Origin: Phycisphaerae bacterium
GTDB taxonomy: Bacteria > Planctomycetota > Phycisphaerae > UBA1845 > PWPN01
Direction of reading: 5' to 3'
DNA length: 5,551 nucleotides
NCBI GenBank assembly: GCA_026647385.1
Contig: JAPKGY010000267.1
Coordinates: 1 to 5,551, forward strand
The notes below the pieces were generated by a model that saw only the letters and a program-made list of their open reading frames with translations, did no database searches and was not told the DNA's origin. The first letter of the stretch is position 1. Every line of letters starts with the position of its first letter. Below, in pieces: positions 5,038 to 5,551 of this stretch. Position numbers and translations under genes: made by a program.

Positions 5038-5551
5038 ATGACTGCGGAGTTCGCACCTCGAGGCACCGGATGGACATGGGCTGCGATCGTCACTCTGCTG
5101 GGCTGCGGGGCGGCGGCGTACGCGGCGGAAGAATCCACGGCCGGTTCGCCCGCCAGGAACGCCGGCCGGCCTAATGTGATCTTCATTCTGGCTGACGACT
5201 GGGGATGGGGCGACCTCGGCTGCCACGGTCACCACGACATCCGGACGCCCAATCTCGACCGGATGGCGAATCAGGGCATCCGGTTCTCGCAGTTCTACGT
5301 CTGCTCGGGCGTTTGTTCGCCCAGCCGCACGGCGTTCATGACCGGACGGTATCCGGCACGATTCGCGATTCACGGCCATTTCGCCACACCCGAACAGAAC
5401 GAGAAACGCGGCATGCCGAACTGGCTGGACCCGAAGGAGATCACCGTCACACGGTTGATGCAGCAGGCAGGTTACGCGACGGCCCATTTCGGCAAGTGGC
5501 ATCTGGGGTCCGGACCGGATGCGCCGTTGCCTTCGGAATACGGCCTGGACG
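5038..5551 (+). CDS. Type I (formylglycine) sulfatase, 3' end beyond the window
   Basis: The first 171 codons of an exported sulfatase that would remove sulfate esters; the C-terminal part is off the right edge. Residues 12-30 form a signal sequence ending AYA-AE (cleavage near 29/30), though LLGC at 20-23 could serve as a weak lipobox. After RPNVIFILADDWGWGDLGCHG (44-64), which supplies the metal-binding Asp53-Asp54 pair, comes the signature VCSPSRT with Cys93 in C-x-P-S-R. This Cys is converted to formylglycine in the family. TGRYP (102-106) and HFGKWHLG (150-157) complete the N-terminal half of the active site. Only 14 bases separate it from the MCE stop, with AGAGG at 5029-5033 four bases before the ATG, so it may share the transcript. 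Substrate cannot be told; polysaccharide sulfate is the usual guess for Planctomycetota. Confidence 0.93.
   Translation, partial: MTAEFAPRGTGWTWAAIVTLLGCGAAAYAAEESTAGSPARNAGRPNVIFILADDWGWGDLGCHGHHDIRTPNLDRMANQGIRFSQFYVCSGVCSPSRTAFMTGRYPARFAIHGHFATPEQNEKRGMPNWLDPKEITVTRLMQQAGYATAHFGKWHLGSGPDAPLPSEYGLD

Noticed and set aside
1..5551. Mobile elements, CRISPR arrays, tRNA or rRNA genes
   Set aside because: No transposase or integrase motifs, no regularly spaced repeats of CRISPR size, and no tRNA-like cloverleaf or rRNA sequence were seen by eye on either strand.

Overview
This is a GC-rich, densely coding bacterial window with every supported gene on the + strand. It holds a nearly uninterrupted cluster built around an Mla-type (MCE) lipid ABC transporter, running off the right edge into a sulfatase. 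The envelope lipid transporter, two exported proteins with signal sequences and the formylglycine-type sulfatase point to a diderm bacterium. The combination of a short HEAT-repeat lipoprotein, a long MCE protein with a PWRLFYQP motif and a linked sulfatase suggests Planctomycetota, possibly Phycisphaerae. That assignment rests on gene style only and is moderately confident.

Layout. Positions 1-353 contain no gene I can support; they hold a G-rich tract and a small palindrome. A TATAAT box at 354-359 is the best promoter candidate for the cluster. Then come a HEAT-repeat lipoprotein (432-881), an RsbW/SpoIIAB-like serine kinase (881-1375), a STAS-domain protein with an intact DSSG phospho-acceptor motif (1376-1723), an MlaE-type permease (1720-2577), an MlaF-type ATPase (2590-3465), a 217-bp structured spacer, an MlaD-type MCE protein of 446 residues (3683-5023), and the first 171 codons of a type I sulfatase (5038 to the window end). 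The first four genes overlap or abut (TGATG, TAGATG and ATGA junctions), which argues for translational coupling.

How it may work together. MlaE and MlaF form the inner-membrane ABC core. The MCE protein is anchored by one N-terminal helix and projects into the periplasm on a long helical stalk. The STAS protein sits where an MlaB-like subunit would be expected. The most interesting feature is that a complete partner-switch pair (kinase plus phosphorylatable STAS protein) is wired into the front of a lipid-transport operon. This raises the possibility that phosphorylation of the STAS subunit gates lipid transport instead of, or as well as, controlling a sigma factor. This is inference. The main uncertainties are an unusual Glu in the kinase's second glycine box and the absence of any sigma factor or MlaC in the window.
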